Source of the DNA: Planctomycetota bacterium
GTDB lineage: Bacteria > Planctomycetota > B15-G4 > SIAN01
Direction: 5' to 3'
NCBI GenBank assembly: GCA_016795285.1
Contig: JAEUIC010000030.1
Coordinates: 1 to 47,111 of the forward strand
DNA length: 47,111 nucleotides
In this document: one piece after another, positions 8,828 to 18,119 of the stretch
Position numbering within the stretch: position 1 is the first letter of the stretch
How the letters are laid out: every line of letters begins with the position of its first letter
The notes under the pieces: generated by a model
What the model saw: only the letters and a program-made list of their open reading frames with translations
Told to the model about the DNA's origin: nothing
Databases searched by the model: none
Position numbers and translations under genes: made by a program

Positions 8828-9889
8828 ATGCGACGATCGTGGATCCTGGCGGCGCTGCTGGCCGCGTCCGTTCCGTTCGACTCGCTGCTGGCCCAGGAGG
8901 GCGGCGCGCCTCAGGGCGGTCCGCCGGGCGGCGGCTTCCCTGGCGGCGGCCGCGGATTCGGCGATCGCGGCGGGCGCGGCCGGCGCGAGCGCGACCCGTC
9001 GACCGTGCAGCTGACCCAGTTCAGCTACCAGCGCGTCGAGTTCGAGACGAAGAACCTGACCGCGGGCAAGGAGACGGTCGGCCTCTACCTGCCGCTCGAC
9101 TACGCCGATCCGGTGAACGCCGACGACCACTACCCGCTGATCGTCTGGCTGCACGGCATGAACGAGGACGACCGCTCGTTCCACTTCGGTGGCGCGAAGG
9201 TGGTCGACGAGATGGTCGCCGCCGGCAAGCTCGCGCGCTGCATCGTGGTCGCCGTCTCGGCGCCGTCGCGCACGCTCTACGCCAACGGCGAGCGGTCGGG
9301 CAACCTCTTCGACCTCGTGACGAAGGATGTCGTCGCGTGGGCCACGACGAACCATCGCGTCTCGCCCGAGCGGCGCGACCACGTGCTGATGGGGGTGAGC
9401 CTCGGCGGCATGGCGGCGCTGCGCTACGGGCTCGCCGCGCCCGAGCTGTTCGGCACGGTCGCGACCCACTCGGCGGCCACGTTCCCCGAGGAGCTCGACA
9501 AGCTCCCGCCGCAGCATCGCGGCACGGTCGAGCGGTTCGGCGAGTCGCTCGGCTGGAACGACCTGCTCGGCAGCCCGATCGAGCCGGCCAAGTTCGCCGC
9601 GATCAACCCGACCTCGCTCGCGCGCGGCGTCAAGGACTTGAAGGGGCTGCGCCTCTACTTCGACGCCGGCACCGCCGATCGCTACGGCTTCGGGCCGGCG
9701 AACGAGGAGCTCTCGAAGGTGCTGACCGAGTCGAAGATCGACCACACCTTCCGCCTCATCGAGGGGGGCGAGCACAGCTGGGGCGGCGGCACGATCCAGA
9801 AGGCGCTCGAGGTGTCGCTGGCCTTCGTGCACGCCGGCTTCAGCGAGAACTGCGCCGCCAACGTCGTGGTGCCGACGCCGGGCGGGTGA
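8828..9889 (+). CDS. Secreted esterase-family alpha/beta hydrolase (PF00756-like)
   Basis: This 353-residue hydrolase has a signal peptide (MRRSWILAALLAASVPFDSL, cleaved near LLAQ) and a Gly/Arg-rich low-complexity stretch at about 24-60. The alpha/beta hydrolase fold includes an oxyanion region PLIVWLHGMNEDD and the nucleophile elbow GVSLGG with Ser at about 191. The likely acid is Asp at about 279 (FDAGTADRYG), and the base is His at about 316 (GGEHSWGG). The start is ATG 8828 because GGAG lies 7 nt before it and the signal peptide starts there; the ATG at 8792 adds 12 unlikely residues. It is divergently oriented from the SASA-CIA30 gene, so the two may share a control region and act on related extracellular esters or polysaccharides. 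The actual substrate cannot be read from sequence. Confidence 0.82.
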   Translation: MRRSWILAALLAASVPFDSLLAQEGGAPQGGPPGGGFPGGGRGFGDRGGRGRRERDPSTVQLTQFSYQRVEFETKNLTAGKETVGLYLPLDYADPVNADDHYPLIVWLHGMNEDDRSFHFGGAKVVDEMVAAGKLARCIVVAVSAPSRTLYANGERSGNLFDLVTKDVVAWATTNHRVSPERRDHVLMGVSLGGMAALRYGLAAPELFGTVATHSAATFPEELDKLPPQHRGTVERFGESLGWNDLLGSPIEPAKFAAINPTSLARGVKDLKGLRLYFDAGTADRYGFGPANEELSKVLTESKIDHTFRLIEGGEHSWGGGTIQKALEVSLAFVHAGFSENCAANVVVPTPGG

Positions 9890-10050
9890 GCGGAGGCGCA
9901 CGCGAGCGCTGAACCGGCAGCGAGGCAGTGGCGAATCGTCCGGAAAGCGGTCGTCCGAACGGCGGCGCAACCTCCGCGGTGAACGCGGGTTCAGGCCTCC
10001 CGATCCGCGCGCGCCTCTCGCGCAGCGGAGATCCCCACGGGAGGCCCGCC

Positions 10051-11766
10051 ATGCACGACGCCCCGCTCGCTCCGTTCACGCCGCGTGTCCCGCTCGCGCA
10101 GTTGCGGCTGCGCCGTCGCGTCGGCCGGCGCATCGCGCGCCGCAGCGCGCTCGTCCTGGCCGCGCTGGCCGTCGCGGTGGTCGCCGCTCGCCACGCGCCG
10201 GCGCAGATCGGGCCGCCGCCGGCGCCGCCCGAGAACCCGGTGACGCCCGCGAAGGCGGTGCTCGGCAAGATCCTCTTCTGGGACGAGCAGCTCGCGAGCG
10301 ACAACACCGTCTCGTGCGGGACGTGCCATCGGCCGGCGCAAGGCGGCGGCGACCTGCGCTTCGTCGCCAATCCCGGCCCCGACGGGATCCGGCCGTCGCC
10401 CGACGACCTGTTCGGCTCGCCCGGCGTGATCCGCTCCGACGCGGTGAACGAGTACGAGCCCGATCCGGTGCACGGCTTCCTGCCGCAGGCGACCGCGCGC
10501 AACGCGCAGACGAACCTGATGGCGGGCTTCCACCACGAGCTCTTCTGGGACGGGCGCGCGGCGTCGACCTTCGTCGATCCGCAGACCGGGCTGGTCGCGG
10601 TGGCGAGCGGCGGCGCGCTCGAGAGCCAGTCGCTGGCGCCGATCGTCTCGTCGGTCGAGATGGGGCACGCGGGGCGCGACTGGAGCGAGGTGACGACCAA
10701 GCTCGCGCTCTCCCATCCGCTCGCGCTGGCGGCGAACCTGCCGGCCGATGTCGCCGCCGCGCTGGCGGTCGATCCGAGCTACGCGGAGCTGTTCGATGCG
10801 GCGTTCGGCGACCCGGCCATCACGGCCGCGCGGATCGCCTTCGCGTTGGCGAGCTACCAGCGCTCGTTCGTGCCCGACCAGACGGCGTGGGATGCGTTCA
10901 ATGCGGGCAACTCGGCCGCACTGACGCCGCGGCAGCAGAACGGGTTGAACCTCTTCACCGGCAAGGCGGGCTGCGGCAACTGCCACGTGCTCGGCCTCTT
11001 CACCGATGACACGTTCCGCAACATCGGGCTGCGCGATCCGGCGACCGATCCGGGGCGCCAGGCGGTGACTGGCAACTTCGCCGATCGCGGGAAGATGAAG
11101 GTGCCGAGCTTGCGCAACGCGGGGCTGCGGCGCCGTTTCATGCACAGCGGTCAGTTCGTCGACCTGAACCAGGTGGTCGGCTTCTACGACCGCGGCGGCG
11201 ACTTCGCCGACAACCGCGATCCGCTGATCGTGCCGCTGCGCCTCACGCCGGGCGAGCGCGACGCGCTGGTCGACTTCGTGGCGAACGGGCTCACCGACGG
11301 GCGTGCGGCGCAGGAGGTGGCGCCCTTCGATCGGCCGCTGCTCTACGCCGAGCGCAATCTCGGCAACCCGTCGCTGTTCGGGCGCGGCTCGCGCGGGGCG
11401 GGCGGCTTCGAGCCGCGCGCCATCGCGGTGACGCCGCCCAACATCGGCAACTGGGACTTCAAGTTCGGCCTCTTCGAGGCGCGCGGCAACTCGGTGGCGC
11501 TGGCGATCCTCTCGCTGGCGGCCGCGCCGCCCGGCACCCTCTTCAAGGGGATCCCGATCAACGTCGACCTGAGCCAGATCGCCTACGTCGGCACGTTCGT
11601 CACGGCGGGCGCGGGCGCCGGCAACGGCCACGCGACGTTCGTCGGCGAGCTGCCCGACGACCCGACGCTGATCGGCCTCGAGCTCTTCGCCGAGTGGTTC
11701 GTCGCCGACCCGCTCGCCCGCGGCGGCTTCGCCACCAGCGCCGGCATCGAGTTCGACCTCTTCTGA
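10051..11766 (+). CDS. Di-heme cytochrome c peroxidase/MauG-family protein with C-terminal extension
   Basis: This 571-residue periplasmic or secreted di-heme protein has an N-terminal hydrophobic export signal at about residues 32-50 (ALVLAALAVAVVAARHAPAQ). Two c-type heme sites are visible: CGTCH at 89-93 and CGNCH at 308-312. Between and after them are family landmarks such as LFWDGRA, a methionine ligand region (KVPSLRN then RRFMHSGQF), and the GERDALVDFV helix. Bacterial CcpA enzymes are about 330 residues; here about 170 further residues follow, Gly-rich and beta-like (GNGHATFVGELPDDP, ending GIEFDLF), resembling C-terminal domains I recall from planctomycete exported proteins. ATG 10051 is chosen for the GGAGG 7 nt upstream and the export signal. 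It probably reduces peroxide or oxidises a protein or small-molecule partner. Confidence 0.87.
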   Translation: MHDAPLAPFTPRVPLAQLRLRRRVGRRIARRSALVLAALAVAVVAARHAPAQIGPPPAPPENPVTPAKAVLGKILFWDEQLASDNTVSCGTCHRPAQGGGDLRFVANPGPDGIRPSPDDLFGSPGVIRSDAVNEYEPDPVHGFLPQATARNAQTNLMAGFHHELFWDGRAASTFVDPQTGLVAVASGGALESQSLAPIVSSVEMGHAGRDWSEVTTKLALSHPLALAANLPADVAAALAVDPSYAELFDAAFGDPAITAARIAFALASYQRSFVPDQTAWDAFNAGNSAALTPRQQNGLNLFTGKAGCGNCHVLGLFTDDTFRNIGLRDPATDPGRQAVTGNFADRGKMKVPSLRNAGLRRRFMHSGQFVDLNQVVGFYDRGGDFADNRDPLIVPLRLTPGERDALVDFVANGLTDGRAAQEVAPFDRPLLYAERNLGNPSLFGRGSRGAGGFEPRAIAVTPPNIGNWDFKFGLFEARGNSVALAILSLAAAPPGTLFKGIPINVDLSQIAYVGTFVTAGAGAGNGHATFVGELPDDPTLIGLELFAEWFVADPLARGGFATSAGIEFDLF

Positions 11767-11796
11767 CCGCGGCGCCCGATCGCGGCGCCCCTCCGA

Positions 11797-11953
11797 GACG
11801 GAAACTCCCCGGCACCGCTCGATGGGTGCCGGGGAGTTTCCGTCCGGCCAGGTGGCGGGGAGTTTCCGTCCGGCTCGGAAGAATCAACCCCGCCACCGAT
11901 CGATGGGTGGCGGGGTGGATTCTTCTGCCGCGGTGGCGGGGTTGATTCTTCCG
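11797..11953 (+). repeat. Modular palindromic repeat cluster R1 (six units)
   Basis: Six copies of a short repeat family occur here. Type A (core GGTGSCGGGG plus tail AGTTTCCGTCC) lies at 11797-11816 (minus), 11825-11845 (plus) and 11851-11873 (plus). Type B (same core plus tail TTGATTCTTCCG) lies at 11877-11897 (minus), 11906-11925 (plus, slightly variant) and 11932-11953 (plus). Units 1/2 and 4/5 are inverted pairs forming stems of about 20 bp with 8-nt loops GCTCGATG and GATCGATG. The cluster fills the gap between two convergent genes (stops at 11766 and 11970), so its hairpins could terminate transcription from both sides. Confidence 0.85.
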
Positions 11954-11969
11954 TCCGCGGCGCGCGGGC

Positions 11970-13538
<1,569 letters not shown>

Positions 13539-13556
13539 GTCATCTCCTGAACAACG

Positions 13557-13572
13557 TGTCGTTTGATCGACA
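13557..13572. promoter_or_regulatory. Candidate NorR binding site
   Basis: TGTCGTTTGATCGACA has 5-bp inverted arms (TGTCG and CGACA) and contains GT-N7-AC at 13561-13571, the spacing reported for NorR sites. It lies about 100 bp upstream of the predicted sigma-54 start, a usual enhancer distance, and 19 bp from the norR start codon. A related half-site (GATCGAACAAC, 13590-13600) follows in the same orientation as GATCGACAAC (13565-13574). Confidence 0.45.
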
Positions 13573-13611
13573 ACGTCGGGATCGTATCGATCGAACAACA
13601 CAGAGCCTAAC

Positions 13612-13623
13612 TCCAGTACTGGA
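13612..13623. promoter_or_regulatory. Perfect 12-bp palindrome in the norR-ric intergenic region
   Basis: TCCAGTACTGGA is a perfect palindrome between the candidate NorR site and the sigma-54 element. It also lies next to a possible -10 for norR on the minus strand (TAGGCT at 13609-13604). It could be a binding site for NorR or another regulator. Confidence 0.4.
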
Positions 13624-13637
13624 CTCATCTTCGAACG

Positions 13638-13653
13638 CGGCCCTCGATCTGCA
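13638..13653 (+). promoter_or_regulatory. Candidate sigma-54 (-24/-12) promoter for ric-norZ
   Basis: CGGCCCTCGATCTGCA carries GG and GC separated by exactly 10 nt and matches the -24/-12 consensus (TGGCAC...TTGCA) at GGC, C and TGCA. The predicted transcription start is near 13664, giving a leader of about 20 nt that contains the AAGGAG ribosome site at 13673-13678 before the ATG at 13685. A divergent NorR gene makes a sigma-54 promoter expected here. Confidence 0.6.
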
Positions 13654-13684
13654 TTGGAGTGCTCCATCCCCCAAGGAGTGCCCG

Positions 13685-14344
13685 ATGCACAGCGTCCATG
13701 AGCCGCTCGCCGACCTCGCGGTCGCCCTGCCGGCCGCCTCGCGGATCTTCCAGGAGCTCGCCCTCGACTACTGCTGCCACGGTCGCCGGCCGTTGCGCGA
13801 CGCGTGCGCCGCGCGCGGGCTCGACCCGGCGGCGGTGCTGGCGCGCGTGCTGGCCGAGCCGGCGCTCGCCGACGCCGTCGACCGCACGACGCAGCCGATC
13901 GGTGCGCTGCTCGACTTCCTCGTCGCGCGCTTCCACGACGACCACCGCCGCGAGGTCCCGCTGCTGTTGGCGCTGGCCGAGAAGGTCGAGCGCGTCCACG
14001 CCGACAAGGCGAGCTGCCCGCGCGGCCTGCACGCCCACCTCGCGCGCTTCCACGACGCGATGGTCGCTCACCTCGACAAGGAGGAGCAGGTGCTCTTCCC
14101 GGCGATCCGCGCGGGACTCGGCGGCGGCTGCCACGCGCCGATCGCGCGGATGGAGGACGAGCACGTCGACCACGGCGCCGCGCTGGCGCGCACGCGCGAG
14201 CTCGCGCACGACCTCGTCCCGCCGGCCGATGCCTGCGCGACGTGGCGCGCCCTCTACCTGCGCCTCGCGCAACTCGAGCGCGACCTGATGGAGCACATCC
14301 ATCTCGAGAACAACGTCCTCTTCCCCCGCGTCCTCGCTGCGTGA
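13685..14344 (+). CDS. ytfE: Di-iron repair-of-iron-centres protein (Ric/YtfE/ScdA)
   Basis: This 219-residue cytoplasmic di-iron protein repairs iron-sulfur clusters damaged by nitric oxide or peroxide. The N-terminal ScdA_N/DUF542 module contains DYCCHGRRPLRDAC (about 29-42). A hemerythrin-like four-helix domain follows, with the expected His/Glu ligands in FHDDHRRE, ARFHDAMVAHLDKEEQVLFP, MEDEHVDHG and LMEHIHLENNVLFPR. Length and order match YtfE/ScdA. The ATG at 13685 has AAGGAG 6 nt upstream. It is the first gene after the sigma-54 promoter candidate and lies only 26 nt before the NO reductase gene, so the two are probably co-transcribed under NorR control. Confidence 0.93.
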   Translation: MHSVHEPLADLAVALPAASRIFQELALDYCCHGRRPLRDACAARGLDPAAVLARVLAEPALADAVDRTTQPIGALLDFLVARFHDDHRREVPLLLALAEKVERVHADKASCPRGLHAHLARFHDAMVAHLDKEEQVLFPAIRAGLGGGCHAPIARMEDEHVDHGAALARTRELAHDLVPPADACATWRALYLRLAQLERDLMEHIHLENNVLFPRVLAA

Positions 14345-14370
14345 TTCCAGTCACTGAAGGAGATCGGGTC

Positions 14371-16659
14371 GTGGATCGCACCAAGAAGATGTGGTGGCTG
14401 TTGGGTGCCTGCGTGGCGGGCGCCTTCTTCATTCTCGGCTTCGTCGGCAAGGAGATCTGGCGGCAGGCGCCGCCGATCCCGGAGCGCGTGGTCGCCGAGT
14501 CGGGCGCGCCGCTCTTCACGCGCGACGACATCCAGGACGGCCAGCAGGTCTGGCAGTCGATGGGCGGGCAGCAGGTCGGCTCGATCTGGGGCCACGGCGC
14601 CTACCAGGCGCCCGACTGGTCGGCCGACTGGCTCCATCGCGAGTGCGTCGCGCTGCGCGACGAGTGGGCGCGCCGCGAGCACGGTCGCCCGTTCGCCGAG
14701 CTCGACGAAGCGGCGCAAGCGGCGCTGACCGCGCGGCTCCCCGCGGCGCAGCGCACGAACCGCTACGACCCGGCGAGCGGCACGCTGACCGTCAGCGACG
14801 CGCGCGCGGCGGCGATCGCGGAGGTCGCCGCCCACTTCGACGCGCTGTTCGGCGGCGCGCCGGAGCTCGCCGGATTGCGCGAGTCGTACGCGCTCGCCGA
14901 GGCGCCGCTGCCCGATCCGCAGCGCCGCGCGAAGCTCGCCGCCTTCTTCTTCTGGACGAGCTGGGCGTGCACCACCGAGCGGCCCGGCGCGGCGGTCACC
15001 TGGACCAACAACTGGCCGCACGAGCCGCTGGTGGCCAACCGCCCGAGCGGCGCCAACGTCGCCTGGTCGGTGGTGAGCGTGGTGCTGCTGCTCGGCGTCA
15101 TCGGCGCGCTGCTGTGGCGGCGCGCGTTCCGCAGCGAGCCGGAGGAGGCCGTGGCGGCGCCGCGGTCCGATCCGCTCGGCCGCGTGGCGATGACGCCGTC
15201 GATGCGAGCGTGCGCCAAGTACCTCGGCGTGGTCGTGCTGCTGTTCGTGGTGCAGGTGGTGCTCGGCGCCGTGACGGCGCACTACACGGTCGAGGGGCAG
15301 GGCTTCTTCGGCTTCCCGCTCGGCAAGTGGCTGCCGTACGCCGTGACGCGCACGTGGCACATCCAGACCGGCGTCTTCTGGATCGCCACCGCGTTCCTCG
15401 CGGCCGGCCTCTTCCTGGCGCCGCTCGTCGGCGGTCGCGAGCCGCGCTTCCAGCGGCTCGGCGTGAACGTCTTGTTCGGCGCGCTGCTCGTGGTGGTGTT
15501 CGGGTCGCTCGCCGGCGAGTGGCTCTCGATCGACCAGCGGCTCGGGCTCGATGCCGGCTTCTGGTTCGGCCACCAGGGCTACGAGTACGTCGATCTCGGG
15601 CGCGCGTGGCAGATCGGCCTGTTCGTCGGCCTCGTGCTCTGGCTCGTGCTGATGCTGCGCGGGCTCTGGCCGGCGCTGCAGGGCGGCGGGCGGCCGCGCA
15701 GCGTGGTGGCGATGTTCGCGCTGGCGTCGGCGGCGATCGGCCTCATGTACGCGGCGGGCTTCTTCTTCTCGGCGCGCACCCATCTGTCGGTGATGGAGTA
15801 CTGGCGCTGGTGGGTCGTGCATCTGTGGGTCGAGGGGTTCTTCGAGGTCTTCGCGACCGCGGCGCTGGCGTTCCTCTTCACGCGGATGGGGTTGGTGAAG
15901 GAGGAGTCGGCGGGGCGCGCGGTGGTGGCATCGACCGGCCTCTACCTGGTGGCCGGCATCCCCGGCACGTTCCACCACCTCTACTTCAGCGGCACGCCGA
16001 CGCCGGTGATGGCGGTGGGGGCGAGCTTCAGCGCGCTCGAGGTGGTGCCGCTGGTGCTGATCGGGCTCGAGGCGTTCCACACGTGGCGGCTGCAGCATGC
16101 GGCGCCGTGGATGGCGCGCTGGCGCTGGATCGTGATCTTCTTCCTCGGCGTCGCGTTCTGGAACCTGGTCGGCGCCGGCCTGTTCGGCTTCCTGATCAAC
16201 CCGCCGCTCGCCCTCTACTACATGCAGGGGCTCAACACGACGCCGGTGCACGGCCACACCGCGCTGTTCGGGGTCTACGGGCTGCTGGCGCTCGGGCTGG
16301 TGCTGGTGGTGGGGCGCGTGATGACCGGCGAGCGGCGCTGGAACACGCGAGCGTTGCGCTACGCGTTCTGGGGCATGAACGGCGGGCTCGCGCTGATGGT
16401 GGCGCTCTCGCTGCTGCCGATCGGGCTGGCGCAGACGGTGGCGAGCGTCGACCACGGGCTGTGGTACGCGCGCTCGGCCGAGTTCCTGCAGCAGCCGTGG
16501 CTCCAGAAGCTGCGCTGGCTGCGGCTGATCGGCGACACGCTCTTCCTGCTCGGCGTCGGCTGCTTCGCCTGGTTCATGGTCGGCCTCAAGACCGGTTGGA
16601 GCCTCGCCGCGGAGGAGGAGCCCGAGCCGGCCGCGCTGCCGAGCGCGCGCGCCGCCTGA
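14371..16659 (+). CDS. norZ: Quinol-dependent nitric-oxide reductase (qNOR, single subunit)
   Basis: This 762-residue inner-membrane enzyme reduces 2 NO to N2O using quinol. The length is typical for qNOR, in which a NorC-like N-terminal region is fused to the NorB core. TM1 lies at about 9-28. The external domain carries landmarks DGQQVWQSMGGQQVGSIWGH and APDWSADWLHRE and has no CxxCH heme motif, as in qNOR. The NorB core has about 12 further TM helices with heme/FeB region motifs TRTWHIQTGVFW, HLWVEGFFEVFA (about 484-495), GTFHHLYFSGTP and NTTPVHGHTALFGVYG. The start is GTG 14371 with AAGGAG 8 nt upstream. It follows ric in a NorR-controlled unit and is followed by a repeat cluster that may terminate the transcript. 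Confidence 0.95.
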   Translation: MDRTKKMWWLLGACVAGAFFILGFVGKEIWRQAPPIPERVVAESGAPLFTRDDIQDGQQVWQSMGGQQVGSIWGHGAYQAPDWSADWLHRECVALRDEWARREHGRPFAELDEAAQAALTARLPAAQRTNRYDPASGTLTVSDARAAAIAEVAAHFDALFGGAPELAGLRESYALAEAPLPDPQRRAKLAAFFFWTSWACTTERPGAAVTWTNNWPHEPLVANRPSGANVAWSVVSVVLLLGVIGALLWRRAFRSEPEEAVAAPRSDPLGRVAMTPSMRACAKYLGVVVLLFVVQVVLGAVTAHYTVEGQGFFGFPLGKWLPYAVTRTWHIQTGVFWIATAFLAAGLFLAPLVGGREPRFQRLGVNVLFGALLVVVFGSLAGEWLSIDQRLGLDAGFWFGHQGYEYVDLGRAWQIGLFVGLVLWLVLMLRGLWPALQGGGRPRSVVAMFALASAAIGLMYAAGFFFSARTHLSVMEYWRWWVVHLWVEGFFEVFATAALAFLFTRMGLVKEESAGRAVVASTGLYLVAGIPGTFHHLYFSGTPTPVMAVGASFSALEVVPLVLIGLEAFHTWRLQHAAPWMARWRWIVIFFLGVAFWNLVGAGLFGFLINPPLALYYMQGLNTTPVHGHTALFGVYGLLALGLVLVVGRVMTGERRWNTRALRYAFWGMNGGLALMVALSLLPIGLAQTVASVDHGLWYARSAEFLQQPWLQKLRWLRLIGDTLFLLGVGCFAWFMVGLKTGWSLAAEEEPEPAALPSARAA

Positions 16660-16684
16660 CGCTGCGACGAGGGCGCGCCGTCGA

Positions 16685-16815
16685 GACGGAAACTCCCCGC
16701 CACCCATCGATCGGTGCCGGGGAGTTTCCGTCCGGCGCGGAAGAATCAACCCCGCCACCGTCGTTGGGTGGCGGGGTTGATTCTTCCGTTCGGGTGGCGG
16801 GGAGTTTTCGTCCGG
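16685..16815 (+). repeat. Modular palindromic repeat cluster R2 (five units)
   Basis: Units in order: type A minus (16685-16704), type A plus (16713-16733), type B minus (16739-16759), type B plus (16767-16788), type A plus with one changed base (16793-16815, TTTTCG instead of TTTCCG). The first four form two inverted pairs with loops of 8 nt (CATCGATC) and 7 nt (GTCGTTG). The layout nearly duplicates cluster R1. It lies between the NO reductase stop and the FIST gene promoter, in a same-strand gap, so it is not restricted to convergent junctions. Confidence 0.85.
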
Positions 16816-16845
16816 CGGTGCGGCGCGGCGGCGCGCTGCTTCAAG

Positions 16846-16851
16846 TACTCT
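16846..16851 (+). promoter_or_regulatory. Candidate -10 element for the FIST gene
   Basis: TACTCT lies 31 bp after repeat cluster R2. It would start a transcript near 16858, with a leader of about 54 nt containing GAGGAG before the ATG at 16912. Confidence 0.3.
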
Positions 16852-16911
16852 CCCGCGCCGCGCTCACCGGGCGACGCGAGGTTTCCTCGAGCCGGCGCGC
16901 GAGGAGCGTGC

Positions 16912-18102
16912 ATGAACCGTTTCGGCGCCGCCTTCTCGACCGAGGCCGATCTCGACACCGCGGTGGAGCAGGCGTGCGCCGCCGCCATCGCCCCGCTCGC
17001 CGGCGAGCGGCCGAGCCTCGCCGTCCTCTTCGTCTCGCACGACCACGCCGACGGCTTCGATCGCCTCGCGCGCCTCGTCCGCGCGCGGCTCGGCGCCGAC
17101 CACCTGATCGGCTGCAGCGGCGACTCGATCGTCGGCAACGGCCGCGAGATCGAGCAGGGCCCCTGCCTCGCGCTCTGGGTCGCCTCCTTCCCCGAAGGCG
17201 AGGTCGAACCGTTCGAGCTCACCGTCGAGGAGGAGCGCGAGCAGCTGCACGTGCGCGGCTTCCCCGGCGTCGGCACCGTCCCGCCCGGCCAGGACGCGCG
17301 CGTCTCCATGGTGCTGCTCGGCGACCCCTACTCGTTCCCCGCCGACCTCTTCCTGCAGCAGCTCGACCAAGGGCTGCCCGGCCAGAAGATCCTCGGCGGC
17401 ATGGCGAGCGGCGGCTCCGGTCCCGGCACGAACGCGCTCTTCCTCGACGACGAGTGCCTGCGCGCCGGCGCGGTCGGCGTGCTGCTGCGCGGCATCGCGG
17501 TCCGCCACGTCGTCTCGCAGGGCTGCCGGCCGATCGGCCGCACGATGGTGATCACGAAGTCGAAGGAGAACGTGATCGAGGAGCTCGCCGGCAAGCCGCC
17601 GCTCGAGCAGCTGAAGAACCTCTTCGAGGAGTCGGACGGCGAGGAGAAGGAGCTGCTGACGAAGGCGCTGCGCAGCGGCGGCCTGCACGTCGGCCAGGTC
17701 GTCGACGAGTTCCAGAGCCAGCCCGAGCGCGGCGACTTCCTCGTCCGCAACGTGATGGGCATCGACCCGAAGAGCGGCGTGATGCACATCGGCGACCACG
17801 CGCGCCGCGGCCGGACCATCCGCTTCCACGTGCGCGACGCCGCCTCGGCCGACGAGGACCTGCGCCACCTGCTCGACGCCGCGCGCGCGCGCGGAGCCCC
17901 CGGCGGCGCGCTGCTCTTCACCTGCAACGGCCGCGGCACCCGCCTCTTCGAGCGGCCCGACCACGATGCGGGCGCGCTGCAGCGCCACGCCGGCCCGCTG
18001 CCCGCCGCCGGCTTCTTCTGCGCCGGCGAGATCGGCCCGATCGGCGGCCGCAACTTCCTCCACGGCTTCACCGCCTCGGTCGCGCTCTTCGACGCCGAGT
18101 AG
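16912..18102 (+). CDS. FIST-domain (FIST N + FIST C) sensory protein
   Basis: This 396-residue soluble protein has the two-part FIST architecture, a proposed small-ligand (possibly amino-acid) sensor domain. The FIST N region spans about 30-230 (LAVLFVSHDHADG, LIGCSGDSIVGNG, KILGGMASGGSG). The FIST C region spans about 240-390 (FLVRNVMGIDPKSG, GALLFTCNGRG, AAGFFCAGEIGPIGGRNFLHG). The last block is a hallmark of the family. There is no fused kinase, GGDEF or methyl-accepting domain, and no signalling partner next door. The start is ATG 16912 with GAGGAG 6 nt upstream. The gene converges on the MFS/spermidine-synthase gene with only 17 bp between the stops. Confidence 0.88.
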   Translation: MNRFGAAFSTEADLDTAVEQACAAAIAPLAGERPSLAVLFVSHDHADGFDRLARLVRARLGADHLIGCSGDSIVGNGREIEQGPCLALWVASFPEGEVEPFELTVEEEREQLHVRGFPGVGTVPPGQDARVSMVLLGDPYSFPADLFLQQLDQGLPGQKILGGMASGGSGPGTNALFLDDECLRAGAVGVLLRGIAVRHVVSQGCRPIGRTMVITKSKENVIEELAGKPPLEQLKNLFEESDGEEKELLTKALRSGGLHVGQVVDEFQSQPERGDFLVRNVMGIDPKSGVMHIGDHARRGRTIRFHVRDAASADEDLRHLLDAARARGAPGGALLFTCNGRGTRLFERPDHDAGALQRHAGPLPAAGFFCAGEIGPIGGRNFLHGFTASVALFDAE

Positions 18103-18119
18103 CGCCCGCGCCCCCTCGC

